This document shows, piece by piece, positions 1-10,990 of a stretch of 64,000 nucleotides of DNA. The notes below the pieces were generated by a model that saw nothing but the letters and a program-made list of their open reading frames with translations, did no database searches and was not told the origin of the DNA. The DNA comes from Ascarosepion bandense (taxonomy: Eukaryota > Mollusca > Cephalopoda > Sepiida > Sepiidae): contig JBBBDQ010000225.1 in the NCBI GenBank assembly GCA_037127315.1, positions 1,416,501 to 1,480,500 on the forward strand, read 5' to 3'. Positions within the stretch are counted from its first letter, which is position 1; every line of letters starts with the position of its first letter. Position numbers and translations under genes: made by a program.

Positions 1-890
1 GGTGTCAACTACCTTGACAGGTAAAGCCAGAGTGTGCACCAAGGCAGCAAGCAAAATGCTGATCGGAAGGAGGTTGAAAACCATTAAGAACCTGGTCACT
101 GAATATGATCTGTCCATGGTTGTGACATTGCTGATGTCAAACTGCAACCTTACTGACACATTGACCCGTGTGCCACACAGATAGTACGATGACATAAAAA
201 AGGAGGTTGAACCTGTACCACCAGTATGTGCTACTTCTGTGGGGAAATCAGACGAGGTAATGAAAATACACTATCACAGCGTGCACTCTGGTGTAAGAAG
301 AACATGCTATTTCATTCAGTTGACCAATCCGTCAGTGTCTACAAATACTATAAGGGTGACAAACATGCCAGATAGTAGACCCCACACCAGTTAAATGATG
401 AAAAGTGAAGCTGGGGGTAGGTGGCACTTGGAGCAGACTGAGTATGGATATACAGCGACTAGCATTTCCTCATGCTTATAGACTGGGGACCCACCAGAAT
501 TGACAGAACTCTTCACGTGTAATCCACCAGTTAGAGTCAGTGTTTTATGAATGAGGACCACAAGAAGGAAATCTTTACAGACAACAACAATGCTTTCTGC
601 AGCAGACAGTTTGAGTGCTTTCTGGATGAGTGGAGGATCCACTTTGGCTGTGATGTGTGCATGTGTCAAGTGGCAATAGCATAGCAGAAAGGTGCCACTG
701 AAGTGTAAAGAGGATCACCACCAGAAAGCAGTGTACAGTCATGGAAGTGGTATATAGATATAACACCACATCAAAGGACAATGTGTCCACTACAAGTGCA
801 CCTGCCAATGCAATTTACAACTAACAAATGGAATGACAGCATGTATCTGCCTGAGTCTCAAATGGAATGACAGCATGTATCTGCCTGATC
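1..890 (+). pseudogene. Ty3/Gypsy-type pol remnant: RNase H tail and integrase
   Basis: A decayed 3' part of a retrotransposon pol gene. The first 183 bases are open and read as the end of an RNase H region (motif ending in LTRVPHR). After a stop at 182 the reading continues as a zinc-binding-like block with spaced histidines. It then passes through a segment reading LIDWGPTR near 475, a FTDNNNAFCSRQF block near 572-610, and a block ending SAPANAIYN near 797-820. These are in the order and spacing of a DDE integrase core. The two Asp blocks are visible, but stops and frame changes are scattered through the region, so no product is expected. The 5' part lies outside the window and no LTR is visible downstream. 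Assignment to Ty3/Gypsy is from recognition of the integrase blocks; exact lineage is not known. Confidence 0.7.
826..888 (+). repeat. 29-bp tandem duplication
   Basis: A 29-base unit beginning aaatggaatgacagcatg occurs at 826-854 and again, identical, at 860-888, separated by gtctc. It lies at the downstream end of the integrase remnant and looks like a recent local duplication. Confidence 0.85.
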
Positions 891-1287
891 GAAGAGAAAT
901 GTGTGAACCATATAGGATGAGGGATCCTATTTAAGTAATAGCCGGTGCACTACCAACTTCAAAGATATCCAAAACAAAAGACTGCATCTGTACTGTTATT
1001 TATGTGATCATGAGATCAGAGTGGAATGTGACAGACATAGTGAATTAGAACTGCAGAACTGCAGAATGGTGAACAGGACTTGCCTTATTCCCGATGAATG
1101 AGAATTTGTCTTTGTCTGGTTTGCTGGACTTCAATCTAAGAAAAGTCTGTAATATCCTTGCAGCAAAGAAAATGGTAGAAAATGTAATGAAGATGAAAAA
1201 AACTAAATAAAATTAGTAGCACAAGAAGAACTGTTATGTGTATCAAATTATACTCATGAATCTTGCCTCCATGTCTGGTGTGGCCAA

Positions 1288-1608
1288 TCAGAAAATCAGT
1301 GAATAAACAATTACTTTTTTACTAATGGGAGTTTGGATTTTTGGCAGATTGGTGAGTGAAAACATGTTTCTGTTGCTGTGAGGGAAAGATTGGATTTCTG
1401 CCCCTGTTTTCATTACTATGTTGCCAGCTGGACTGTTCACAAGAGATTTGCAACCAAATTTCTTACTTGTACATGGATTGCTTACAACTTTTATATCATG
1501 AAATTTGGTCATCCTTAGTAGAGTTTCAGCATCATATTTTTCTCTGACTTCTATCAGTAATGTATTATTTTTAGTTTTTTTTTTTACTATTTTTTTTGAG
1601 TTATTCAA
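1288..1608 (-). pseudogene. possible LINE ORF1 (RRM-like) fragment
   Basis: A 106-codon open frame on the minus strand contains KNNTLLIEVREKYDAETLL, which resembles the RRM-like part of the ORF1 (gag-like) protein of Jockey-type LINEs. The LINE at 11378-15504 has a similar segment, reading NNTLLVEVTTIK, on the minus strand near 15240. After about residue 50 the similarity fades. No zinc knuckles or ORF2 adjoin it. It could be a chance open frame in AT-rich DNA, but the composition and the matched block make a short LINE scrap more likely. Confidence 0.35.
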
Positions 1609-1789
1609 GATGCAATTTTTTTTTCTATGACAAAAGGTGACAACTTTGTTATTAGTTTGTCTTTTATTGACTCTGTTACAATGAATTTAAAAAATTCTTG
1701 CTTGAATTGATTTTCTGTGTTATTTCTGTATCTGTATCAATGTGTAGTCTCTTGGTTTTTTGTGCTTATACTTTATTTATTATTATTAT

Positions 1790-2615
1790 CTATCAGACAT
1801 GCTCCCCACCTACCTTGAAGCCCCATATGGGGAAGATAATGGTGGGGAAATCCTATTCGCCTCATTCCTCCAGGGTTACATGACTGGTATACTCAAACAT
1901 GAGGAGGTTTGCCTGTTATATCCTGGATCATTCACCCAAGCATGGGCTTTCCTTGGAGGTTGAAACAGCCATGTCAGATTTCTTTGTTCCCAGTTTGAGT
2001 GACCCTACAACACCACTTACTAAGTCAGTTTAATGTTTGATTAAATGTGAGTAAATTTTTTTTTGTTTTGTTAGTCTGACTTAGGGATTGATGAGACCAG
2101 CCAGTTGATTGGATCAGACCTCTCCAACCACCTGTCTAGCTCAAGCAGTGGTGTGTTGGAGTTTAGGAGTATATATATATTCTAACTCCTAAAACCTTCA
2201 ACATCTATTGAAAAGGTGAAGAGGCTCATCCCTTGTTTCCTGTTTAGGATGCGGTTTCCGGTTTTCTCTTTTCTAATCTTCTCACTTTGTTTTTTTTTTC
2301 CAATTGGAGTAGATAGACTAAACTATCACACGGTTCACACTCCACCAACATCTATTGAACAGGTGAAGAGGCTCATCCCTTGTTTCCTGTTTAGGATGCG
2401 GTTTCCGGTTTTCTCTTTTTCCAATCTCTTCACTCTTATGTAGCCCCCGGCACATCAGTGGCGTTACCGCCTTGCTTGGGGTGATATGGTTAAAAAAAAC
2501 AAAAAAAAAACGCCAGGATCACATGTCACCACCCATGGCAAAACAGTAGCTCCTCCTTGGGGGATCTTTACTCCCTACAGAATTGCAGTCATTGTATTCT
2601 GAAGCCCCATCAGAG
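1790..2615 (+). repeat. unclassified interspersed repeat, copy 1 (interrupted)
   Basis: Several blocks match, in the same order, the segment at 15515-16080: a start at tgctccccacctac, a middle block around 2095-2150 (cagttgattggatc), and an end block around 2513-2600 (caggatc, then acccatggc). Copy 1 is split by the short retroposon at 2201-2510. No reading frame and no terminal inverted repeats were seen. The blocks are diverged, so the family is not young. Class unknown. Confidence 0.55.
2201..2510 (+). mobile_element. dimeric SINE-like retroposon with LINE-type 3' tail, copy 1
   Basis: The element consists of two near-identical units beginning catctattgaa, starting near 2203 and near 2349. 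Each continues gtgaagaggctcatccc and ggtttccggttttctc. The second unit ends in a tail with tgtagccccc, then gccttgcttggggtgat, then an A-rich run. A second copy with the same two-unit structure is at 13627-13950 on the minus strand. The tail resembles the 3' end of the CR1/L2-like LINE at 52395-53975, which suggests mobilisation by a LINE machinery recognising that tail. No reading frame. The head shows no clear tRNA boxes, so SINE-like is used loosely. Confidence 0.65.
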
Positions 2616-3689
2616 TTGTACTTAAGAACTGAAGGCATTTATTTAAATTTGAAAGTTTACAGGTATTTAATTTCTAGGATTCTGTTCAAACAAAGTGAAA
2701 TTATTTATAATACAGATTCAATGGAGCTGGAATTGATATAAAAGTTGACCTTAAACAGTCTACTGAGAAGTCTTTAACTTCTGTATAATTTCTTCTTACA
2801 TTATTTCAAATGAATTAAGATCAGATTACTGACATTTCAATGTCTCTGACCTTTTAATGATATAAAGTTGACTTAAAAGAAAACTTGTTTGCTCTGAATT
2901 TGCTCCAGGACAAAGATCAAAATGATCCATTCATTTCTACTCATGTAGACTGGATACACTTTGGAGGTATATAGGATCAAAAACTAAAATATCATCCTCG
3001 ACATTTGTGATCTTTTATATTCTATAGTGTAGAATCAAAACTCACCAGGAAGTTAAATGAAAACACACATATTATATGTGTGTGTGTGTGTGTGTGCAAG
3101 CACACACACACACACACATTGATAGATTGAGAAAGAGACAGTATATATATATATATATATATAACAATCTACAATGTAAAATTTTCCAGGAAATCAATAC
3201 AGGCACACAATTTGATGCTTGGAATTATTAATCATTTTTATGTGTATAACATTAAATGGTAAAAAAAAGAAAACTACTTGTCAATTTTTAATCAAATGTT
3301 ATATGCAAATATTACACTGTAAATTGAAATAAAAATTCTTTATGAAATCTTTTTGACAGAAAATCCTCATTTTGATTTTTTTTAATAATTTCACTCCAAG
3401 CAAATAATTAAGCAACTCAGGCACAAGGCATTACTGAGTGTGAGAGAATATGAGAAAAAGAAAACATTATTAAAGATAGAAAAGAATAAAAAACTGAAAT
3501 TAAGAAAGCAGAAGTTAATAACTGACATTACATTTACAGTTTTAAGATCAAACTTGACTGGAAAGCAACAAACTGTAAGAGAGTTACATAAATGAGAAGT
3601 GTGAGAGAAGAAACTGTTAGCATAAAACTTATGATTAAATTTAGTAATTTGAACTCTGATGAGATCTTGCTACCAATCTAGTGCTGTGC
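2616..3689. other. AT-rich interval with microsatellites, no gene seen
   Basis: No coding potential was recognised. The interval holds a (TG)n block followed by a (CA)n block at about 3078-3118, which could fold on itself, and a (TA)n tract at about 3141-3163. The rest is simple AT-rich sequence. Confidence 0.6.
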
Positions 3690-4530
3690 TTAAATTTTTA
3701 AAGTTGAGGTACTGTGGTGATACCAAGCAAAGTGAGTGACCGGATGTTTGCCCTCAGAGGTCCAGAAAGCAAATGACCAAAACTGGTCTTTGCACACCTG
3801 GCTCCACGCATATGTTTTGGCAGAAAACCAAAAATTAATAAATATCAAATTCCTTTTATTTATCATCCAATGGGAAGCCCAGAATTAAATACGGGTGTGA
3901 ATTTCCAAATGACTTGCTGGGACCCACAAAGACGAAATAAAAAGCCGACACAGAAAGTATTGGCAGTTGAGAAAAGTACAAGCATAATTAGCACATCTTT
4001 TGACCTCATCAAGTGATCCACTATGCTCGCCTTCCCTTTCTCTCTCACCTTCTTCTTTGCTGTCCCTTGAGCTACTTACCCGACCAAAGGAGGAGAGACA
4101 TTAAAGACATTCCTAAATGACAAATGCTCACACATACTTACGCACAAACTCTCTTTTTAACATTTACTGCAATAAACATTTTAACATCCTTTGAACCCAT
4201 CCTAAAGACATTACTTTATTTGTAAAAACAACCTTAATTGATATCTGCGTATATATAAACGTTGTTTCTATACTCAATTTGATTTTCTTGTTTTATAACC
4301 CCTTTTATAACTTATAGTGGGCTATCTACTAACAAGGCCAAATTCAGTTAATCTATTTCAATACACAACTACGTTTCACTAGAACGGATAACCCACTATA
4401 AACTGGTGACCACCCGACGTGATTTCAACACACACACACACACATATATATATACACACACACACACACACAAAAAAAAATTTTGAAATTTCAGCAAAAT
4501 TAGAATATTTCCCTTCAACACAAACTCAGC
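3690..4530 (+). promoter_or_regulatory. probable 5' LTR and leader of Gypsy element 1
   Basis: This stretch precedes the gag start of the plus-strand Gypsy element. At 4401-4425 it holds aactggtgaccacccgacgt, which looks like the end of an LTR followed by a tRNA primer-binding site. A matching 3' LTR is not available because the element is truncated at about 8985, so the LTR borders cannot be fixed. A (CA)n(TA)n(CA)n microsatellite lies at about 4431-4471, between the presumed primer site and gag. The piece at 3840-4060 could instead be an older unrelated repeat. Confidence 0.4.
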
Positions 4531-5316
4531 ATGGCAACTGATGCTGAAGAAACCTCAACAAATCAAAACCAACCAATCCAAGCTGTTGCGATAAAACCAC
4601 CAAACTTCCTCGAATCAAACGTAATAGCTTGGTTTGCGATAATGGAGGCACAATTTAATATTGCAAATATTAGACAGCCCAGTCAAAAGTTTTTAAACAT
4701 TTTGGCAGCACTTCCTGTAGACATTGTAGGGGGCTTGTATAATTCCCCCAAACAATAAATAAAAAGGAAAATGCACTACAAATAAGGCAAAATAAACTTT
4801 TGTTTATTTTCATTAAAAAAAATAAAAGAATTATTTTTTTCATACAAAAATATAGTTGTCCGTAAAGTTGTAGAAAGGAAGAAAGAAAGGAATTGGGAAT
4901 GAGAGCGGGAAAAGAAGGACTATGTGTTGCAAGCGAGATGAGAGAAAGAGAGGGTGAAACAATGCTCATTGATACGTTATACTGTCTGTTGTGTGAACTG
5001 CTGAATTCTCTCTCTATGTGTGCTCCGAGCGGTCCGTTCCCCTCTGTGTGTTTCAAGCTGACTGTTCCTCTTTGTGCTGGTTGAAAGTTTCTACTTTCCT
5101 TTTATTTTGATGGTGAGGCTCCAGGAGATCAAGAAATGTGTTTCTTATGTCGAGCCCTGATTGGTCAAAAATTCATATTTTTGACCATGTGGTGTGTCTT
5201 CAACTACGTCCAAGCTTTCGGGTGCGCCATTCTTGTTTTTGACCCCAAAGGGTTTGGTAAGGGTGAATGCCCGCGCAATTGTATTTTTAGAGATACACGT
5301 GGAGTGAATTAATTTT

Positions 5317-5364
<48 letters not shown>

Positions 5365-6004
5365 GAGTTTGAAAAATAAAACAAGAAACAGCACAGCATA
5401 GTAGAAAATATACAGCCAACTATACTGCAATCAAAGGACTATGACACACTATAAGAAGCAGTGACAGGCGCTTACAAAAGAACAAAACCAGAGATGCTGG
5501 ACAAATTAATGTCGTCGTCCACAGTAACGGGTCGTCCCTCAGTGTATCTGAATGAACTCATGTCATTAGCAGGTCAAATTGGCATATGGGACGATATTGT
5601 ACGTCACAAATTTATTCAAGCCCTACCTCACTCTATTAAACCAGTAGTAGCTGTGCAAGTCGATTTAGACATAGATCAGCTTGGAAAAATGGCGGACGAC
5701 TTATTATATTTTAATACACAAGACACCGCATATATTTGACAGATTTCCGGGAAGCAAAAGGATAGACAGCAAAATAAAAACAAAACTAAAAGGATACATG
5801 TCTGTTCCCACTGAAAAAAAATTCCCTACCAGTGTTCGCCCTTTTAACAAGGACCAAAAACCCAAAATCTGCCGAGTGCATTTATATTTTGCGAAATGTG
5901 CAAAATTTTGCAAGCTGTGGTGCAGATGGCCTAATGAACAGAATGTTCAAATGCAACCCAGCTCTTGTCCAACTTCACCAGTTCCTCGTGAGATTTCAGA
6001 AAAC
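4531..6004 (+). pseudogene. Gypsy 1 gag, split by an insertion
   Basis: The N-terminal part (4531 to about 4730, starting MATDAEETS) reads as a capsid start containing WFAIMEAQFNIANI. The frame is interrupted by non-matching DNA and resumes near 5411 with ILQSKDYDTL, then a stop, then EAVTGAYKRTKPEMLDKL and a capsid-like stretch to about 5740. After a frame change, 5870-5960 reads CRVHLYFAKCAKFCKLWC, a Cys/His-rich segment in the place where these elements have their nucleic-acid binding motif. The junction on both sides of the insertion restores a continuous capsid reading, so the insertion came after the element did. Confidence 0.75.
4730..5410. mobile_element. unclassified ~0.68 kb insertion in gag
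   Basis: Gag reading stops matching at about 4730 and resumes at about 5411, so roughly 680 bases were inserted. An imperfect pair, cattgtag just before and catagtag near 5396-5403, could be an 8-base target duplication, but terminal repeats were not found. The insert has a pyrimidine/purine-biased centre and a long (GT)n tract at about 5321-5363. It may be a solo LTR or a non-autonomous DNA transposon; the sequence alone does not decide. No credible gene lies in it. Confidence 0.5.
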
Positions 6005-6018
6005 TAACTAGGCAAGAG

Positions 6019-7790
6019 ATGTTAGCTTCCATTTCCTCGCCAATTCTCATTATAGCCGCATGGTTAGGAGCTCAAAGTTTAAATTTTATTGTGGATGCAG
6101 GAGCTGCCGTATCTATACTTCCAAAGAAATATTTAAATGGAGCTGTAATATATCCAACCAATATCTCTTTAGTGTCTGCCAACGATCAAAAGATTGAATG
6201 CTCAGGACAAACAGTACTGAATCTCAGGCTACAGAACCTCAGACAGGAATTTACCTGGACATTTATAATAGCCAAAACTGCTCAGCTACTCCTAGGATAT
6301 GATTTCCTAAACCATTTCGGGTTAGCGGTGGACTGCAAGAACAACAAACTAATCGATAAAATGACTAATAGACAATCCAATGCACATCCATCTATTATCA
6401 TGAATATAGATGTAGTACCGAATAAAGATGCCAACAAAACAGTACAAATAATTCTGGAGAAATATCCAAACTTAATTTCTCATCATCGTGACACGAATGC
6501 AACAAAACCAAAAATATACTACAGAATGGTAGCAATCCTCCTACATTCTCCAGAGCCAGACAGTTATCAGCTCAGAGATATGAAATTGCAAAAGAGGAAT
6601 TTAAGAAACTCCTAAAGGCAGGAATAATTTCCCCTTCGAACTCAGAATGGAGTTCAGCCTTACACATGTTACTGAAGTCAGACGGCACATATAGACCTGT
6701 TGGTGACTACAGACATTTAAATACCATATCAAAAGTCGATAGATATCAGATCCCAAATATAAATTTCTTGTCTTCGAAGCTTCATAACAAGAAGTTCTTT
6801 TCAAAGATAGACCTGTCGTCTGCTTATCACCAGATACCAGTTCACCAAGAGGATGTCTGCAAGACAGCCATCTCTAGCCCTTTCGGGTTATTTGAATACA
6901 ACTATATGCCTTTCGGACTACGGAACGCATCTTGCACTTTTCAAAGAATGATGGACAATATCTTTAGTGATACTGATTATATCTTTGTATATATTGACGA
7001 TATCCTGATATTCTCAGAAGATGAAGAAACTCATTCCAAGCATGTCGAAGTAGTACTACAAAAGCTAAGTGAGTACGACTTAAATATTTGTCTTTCCAAA
7101 TGCATATTTAGTGCTAATGAGTTAGACTTTTTAGGATTTCACATTTCTTCTAATGGTCTCAAACCCAGTGCTAAAAAGTTGAATGAATTAAGTGAATTTC
7201 CTCAACCAAACGATTCTAAATCACTATGCAGATTCCTCGGAATGGCAAATTTTTATAGGAAACTTGTGCCAAATTTCAGCAATATTATATTACCTCTCAC
7301 GGAAAAAATACGTTTAGACCAAAATTCAAAATCCTTAACCTTAAAGGAAGAAATTGGATCTTTCGAAAACATAAAAAACTCTTTATCAAATGTAATGGTT
7401 CTGGATTTCCCCAGCTCGAAAGTTAACAACTATCAACTTGTAACAGACAGTTCAAATTATGCGGTGGGTGCAGCACTTCACCAAATGATTGACAATCAAC
7501 CCATTCCCATAGGCTTTTCAAAGAAATTATCCCAAACTCAACAAAAATATTCCACTTATGACAGAGAACTACTAGCTGCCTATCTAACAGTACTCCATTT
7601 TAAACATTTAATAGAAGGCAGAAATGTAATGTTACTGACGGATCACAAACCACTTGGCAGTGTTTTTAAAAGCCAATCTTCCCTAAAATCAGATAGACAA
7701 CAACGTCACCTCTGTTTTATCAGCAAATATGTGAATGATATTTCACATATAAGAGGCTCACAAAATATAGTAGCTGATTGTTTATCATGA
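6019..7790 (+). pseudogene. Gypsy 1 protease, reverse transcriptase and RNase H
   Basis: The first open part (6019-6615, 198 codons) has an aspartic-protease block FIVDAGAAVSILP. The usual D-T/S-G triad reads D-A-G, so activity is doubtful. A LLGYDFL block follows. After a frame change near 6600-6660 the second part (6666-7790, 374 codons) carries RT blocks: GDYRHLN, FFSKIDLSSAYHQIPV, FGLFEYNYMPFGLRNA, the catalytic YIDD box near 6990-7000, and LGFHISSNGL. Next come RNase H blocks VTDSSNYAVGA and YDRELLAAYL with LLTDHKPL. It ends at a TGA at 7788-7790 where the homologous frame simply continues. RT and RNase H catalytic residues look intact; the gene is broken by frame and stop mutations. Confidence 0.85.
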
Positions 7791-8985
7791 CCTGTCAATG
7801 CGATCACTATTGTTGTATGTGACTTAGAAGAAATAATGAAACATCAAGCTACTGACAATGAAATTCAGGCATTCAAAGACCAACTGAAACCATACACAAT
7901 AAATAAAAATGAAACCATATTATGCGACACGACATTACCTTTTCCACGACCTTTTGTGACAGAGAAGCTCAGAAAATCGGTATTTGACAGTCTGCATAAT
8001 CTACCACATCTGGGAATAACATCTTCAAGAAAAATAATAAAATCCAGATACTATTGGCCGAAAATGGACAAATCAATAAAAACCTGGTGCACAAAATGCC
8101 AGCATTGCCAACAAGCAAAAATAATAAAACATACAAAGAGTAAAGTAAATCCATTTGAATTACCTTCCAGTCATTTTGAAAAAATGCATGTACACATTGT
8201 CGGTCCCTTACCACCAGTAAAGAACCAAACTGACTCATTTTTCACCATACGATATTTATTAACATGCATCGATAGAAACATGAGGTGAATAGAAGCATGC
8301 CCAATAACTGAAATTACGGCGAAATCAGTATCAATGGCTTTTGTCGATCTGTGGATCTCTCGATTCGGGGTTCCTCTTCATGTCGTTACAGACAGAGGAA
8401 GCCAATTCGAATCTGAATTATTCGCAGAACTAACAAAAATAATAGGTTTCCACAGATTACAAACAACGGCGTACCATCCGCAAATGAATGGATTAGTTGA
8501 GGGAGAAGACAGAACCCTAAAAACGGCTATTATAGCCAGGAAAGAATTGTGGTTATCAGTTCTACCTATCGTCCTTCTGGAAATGAGGATAACACATAAT
8601 GAATCGAACTATTCTCCATTTACTGCAGTAACTGGGAGTCATGCACAAGTTCCCCGATTATTAATCGACCCTACCAAGAGCGAGAACAGCGAAATAACAA
8701 ATTCGCACATTAAAATTTTAACCAATGAAATGCAAAAATTTGACATGGACAAATTATCCAGGGGACACCTGCATTCAATACCTAATTCCTACATTCCAAA
8801 AGACTTACAAACATGTAAAAGTATCTGGCTAAGTACTGACAGAGTAAGAAAACTGTTGGAAGATCCATATATAGGTCCATTCCAGGTATTAAGTCGTCAC
8901 GAAAAATATTTTACTATAAAAAGATCAGATGACGTCTATAGTAATGTTTCAATAGACAGACTAAAACCTGCATATATTTCCATTC
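7791..8985 (+). pseudogene. Gypsy 1 integrase
   Basis: Reading continues in frame past the stop at 7788. The H-H-C-C zinc motif is present (HNLPHLG, then CTKCQHCQQAK, about 7995-8120). The first catalytic aspartate position reads VHIVGPLPP, with His at 8193-8195 in place of the expected Asp. After a TGA at 8286-8288 the core continues with VVTDRGSQFES (second Asp, near 8375) and NGLVEGEDRTLK (Glu, near 8490-8510). A C-terminal domain ends in VSIDRLKPAYI at about 8980. Beyond that the frame runs into the antisense of Gypsy 2. Loss of the first Asp, the internal stop and the truncation each point to loss of function. Confidence 0.8.
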
Positions 8986-9377
8986 TTGTCGAAGATGGCA
9001 CCAAAGAATTTCACTTGTTCCTGGTTGATTACACATTTGCTACTGTTAAATGTGAGGCCAGCAGTTTGTGTGGTCTCCATCAACTTTCGTAAGTTGAGGT
9101 CATGCTCCTCTTTGGTTTTTCCATAGATGACAATGTCATCAATCAATGCCAAAGCTCCAGTGCACTTTTCTATGATCATGTCCATCCTTTGTTGGAAAAC
9201 ATCCCGAGACATAACCAGGCCAAAGAGCATTCTTTGAAAGCAGTATCTTCCAAAGGCAGAATTGAATGTGGTTAGCAATTGTGACTCCCTGTCAAGCTTG
9301 ACAGACCAGTAGTCATTTTTTGCATCCAGCTTGGAGAAGAATTTGGCACCAGACAGTTTGTGTGAGAGCTCTTCCAT
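8985..9377 (-). pseudogene. Gypsy 2 RT palm fragment
   Basis: Continues RT from the 9387-10799 frame: KFFSKLDAKNDYWSVKLD, then FGRYCFQRMLFG, then the catalytic region reading ALIDDIVIYG near 9120-9150, with both aspartates present and the usual preceding aromatic residue replaced. The last matched block is VKFFGAIFDKNG at about 8985. RNase H and integrase are absent. About 25 more bases stay open by chance inside element 1. Confidence 0.8.
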
Positions 9378-9386
9378 GGTTGGAGT

Positions 9387-10799
9387 TTAGTGGTGGCAAC
9401 ACATGATGACCTTATTTAGATCTTTGGTATCTAAACATAGGCGAAGTTTGCCATTGCTCTTGCACATATACACAATGCTGTTGACCCACTCTGTTGGTTC
9501 ATAAACTTTGCGGATTATCCCTTGGAAAATCATTTCATCCAGTCCTGCCTTTATTTCGTCTCTTATGTGGATGGGGCATTTTCTGGGTGCATGGACTATT
9601 GGATGGTTATTTGGTCGAAGTACAATGTGGTATTCCCCTGTGAAATTACAAATTCGATCAAATTCATCAGGATACGCTTCACTCAGATCTTTCGTAGAGT
9701 TGATTGGTGTATTGTCTGATGGAGTAGCTGGGGTACCTGATGCATAAATGACTGGCGCACAGTGTAGGCTAACCAGTTTTAAGTCCTGAAAAGAGGGTAA
9801 TCCTAGTATGGTAGCTCCCTTGGAGGTCACTACGTAGAATTTCATGTACCTCCATTCACCTTTGTATGCACATTGAATCTGTATGGACTCATGTTGCAGG
9901 ATACTAGATCCGTTGTACGCCGTAAGTACTGCAGCTTCATTCTGTGTTGTGCCAGGAAGTGGTTGTCCATTCCGGTCTACACACTCTAGAAATATTTGCT
10001 GGAATGTGCGCATGGAGAGTGTATTTCCCTCCGCACATGTGTCTACCTTGATTTTTAACTTGTGTACACCTTTCCTGTTTGGTAACACTATGTTCAATGT
10101 GGCGAATGCCTCTGTCTGAGAGTACTTTTTACCGTGGGCTTTCAATGAATAGAAAGACATTCTCTCAAAGTCGTCCACTACCTGGTCCTGAACATTAATA
10201 GAGTTCTGATGGCTTGTATACGCGTGCTGTACCGGCGTAAATCTTCTGTGTTTAGTAGACTTGTTTGTCTGTGGCTGTCTGCTAGTTTTTTCCTTGACTT
10301 TTCTGTTGTGGCACATCCTAGCCCAGTGGATCTTCCGTCCACATGCTGAGCAAGTGCTGCCTCGAGCAGGGCAATTTCCATTTTGATGGCTAAGTCCACA
10401 TTTACCACAGTTGTCTGTGTCCCCAGATCCGTGCTTTATTGCACTTATTTGACTGTCACATTCCCCTTGCAGCTCGCCCATTTGCCTCATGTAGTTAAAT
10501 GAAGCATCATAACTCCTACACATGTTGAGTACTTTTGACATGGACATTGTCTTGTTTTTGCTAAGTAGCTGCTTTTGTAATTCAAGGAATTTTGTTCCGG
10601 CAATGATCTGGTCGATTACTCGTTCTTCCATCTCACGCTCGTTCCTGAACTTGCATTTTTCTGCCTGAAGCCTACATCTTGCCAGAAAATCATCAATGTT
10701 CTCTGTTTCATTTTGTGAGTAATTTTGCAAGCAGAAGCGTGCAATCCAAAAGTTATTTTTTGGCTCTATTTGCTCTAAAAACTTTCCCCAAATTGCCAC
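9387..10799 (-). pseudogene. Gypsy 2 gag-protease-RT start
   Basis: A 470-codon open frame. Residues 1-115 look like capsid (IDDFLARCRLQAEKC). Two zinc knuckles follow: CGKCGLSHQNGNC and CSACGRKIHWARMC (about 10320-10425). The protease block reads KVDTCAEGNTL near 10035, with Cys where Gly is expected after D-T, so the protease is probably inactive. The RT start is GEYHIVLRPNNHPIVHAPRK and then GKLRLCLDTKDLNKVI at 9400-9450. The frame ends at 9387 and RT continues at once in another frame (8985-9377), so a single frameshift near 9380 separates the two parts. Confidence 0.8.
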
Positions 10800-10990
10800 A
10801 GGATTGCATCTGTCAGTTTCGTTTTCGAACGACCAGGAGTTATAGTTATATTAAACCTTCTTTTTCCCAATAACAAAAGAATGTAGTCAACTTGTTTGTT
10901 CTCTGGTATGCCTTTCATGGAGAAGAATTACTCACATTGTTGTTTGAAAAATTTCCGGGATTCTACCAAATTTGATGTTTCCCAGCACAT

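Larger units (their letters stand above)
4531..8985 (+). mobile_element. Ty3/Gypsy LTR retrotransposon 1, 3'-truncated and inactivated
   Basis: Gag, protease, reverse transcriptase, RNase H and integrase occur in the Ty3/Gypsy order on the plus strand. The coding region is broken by a 0.7 kb insertion in gag, frame changes near 5740-6020 and 6600, and in-frame stops at 7788 and 8286. The integrase tail runs to about 8985, where a second Gypsy on the opposite strand begins abruptly, so the end and the 3' LTR are missing. The element is dead, though its blocks remain easy to read, which suggests moderate age. Component genes are listed separately. Confidence 0.85.
8985..10990 (-). mobile_element. 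Ty3/Gypsy LTR retrotransposon 2, truncated in RT
   Basis: A second Gypsy, of a different lineage from element 1, reads on the minus strand from about 10990 to 8985. Gag, zinc knuckles, protease and the first half of RT are present. RT stops at about 8985, just after the FFGAIFDKNG block, exactly where element 1 also stops. The N-terminal gag before 10799 is in broken frames. No LTR was recognised at 11000-11100. Confidence 0.8.

Noticed and set aside
1356..1547. A Cys-rich 63-codon frame
   Set aside because: It is the antisense of the possible LINE ORF1 scrap and has no secretion signal or conserved spacing.
3060..3170. A CRISPR or regulatory array
   Set aside because: The repeats are TG, CA and TA microsatellites without unique spacers.
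5145..5399. A minus-strand frame with a His-Thr repeat
   Set aside because: The repeat is the translated (GT)n microsatellite.
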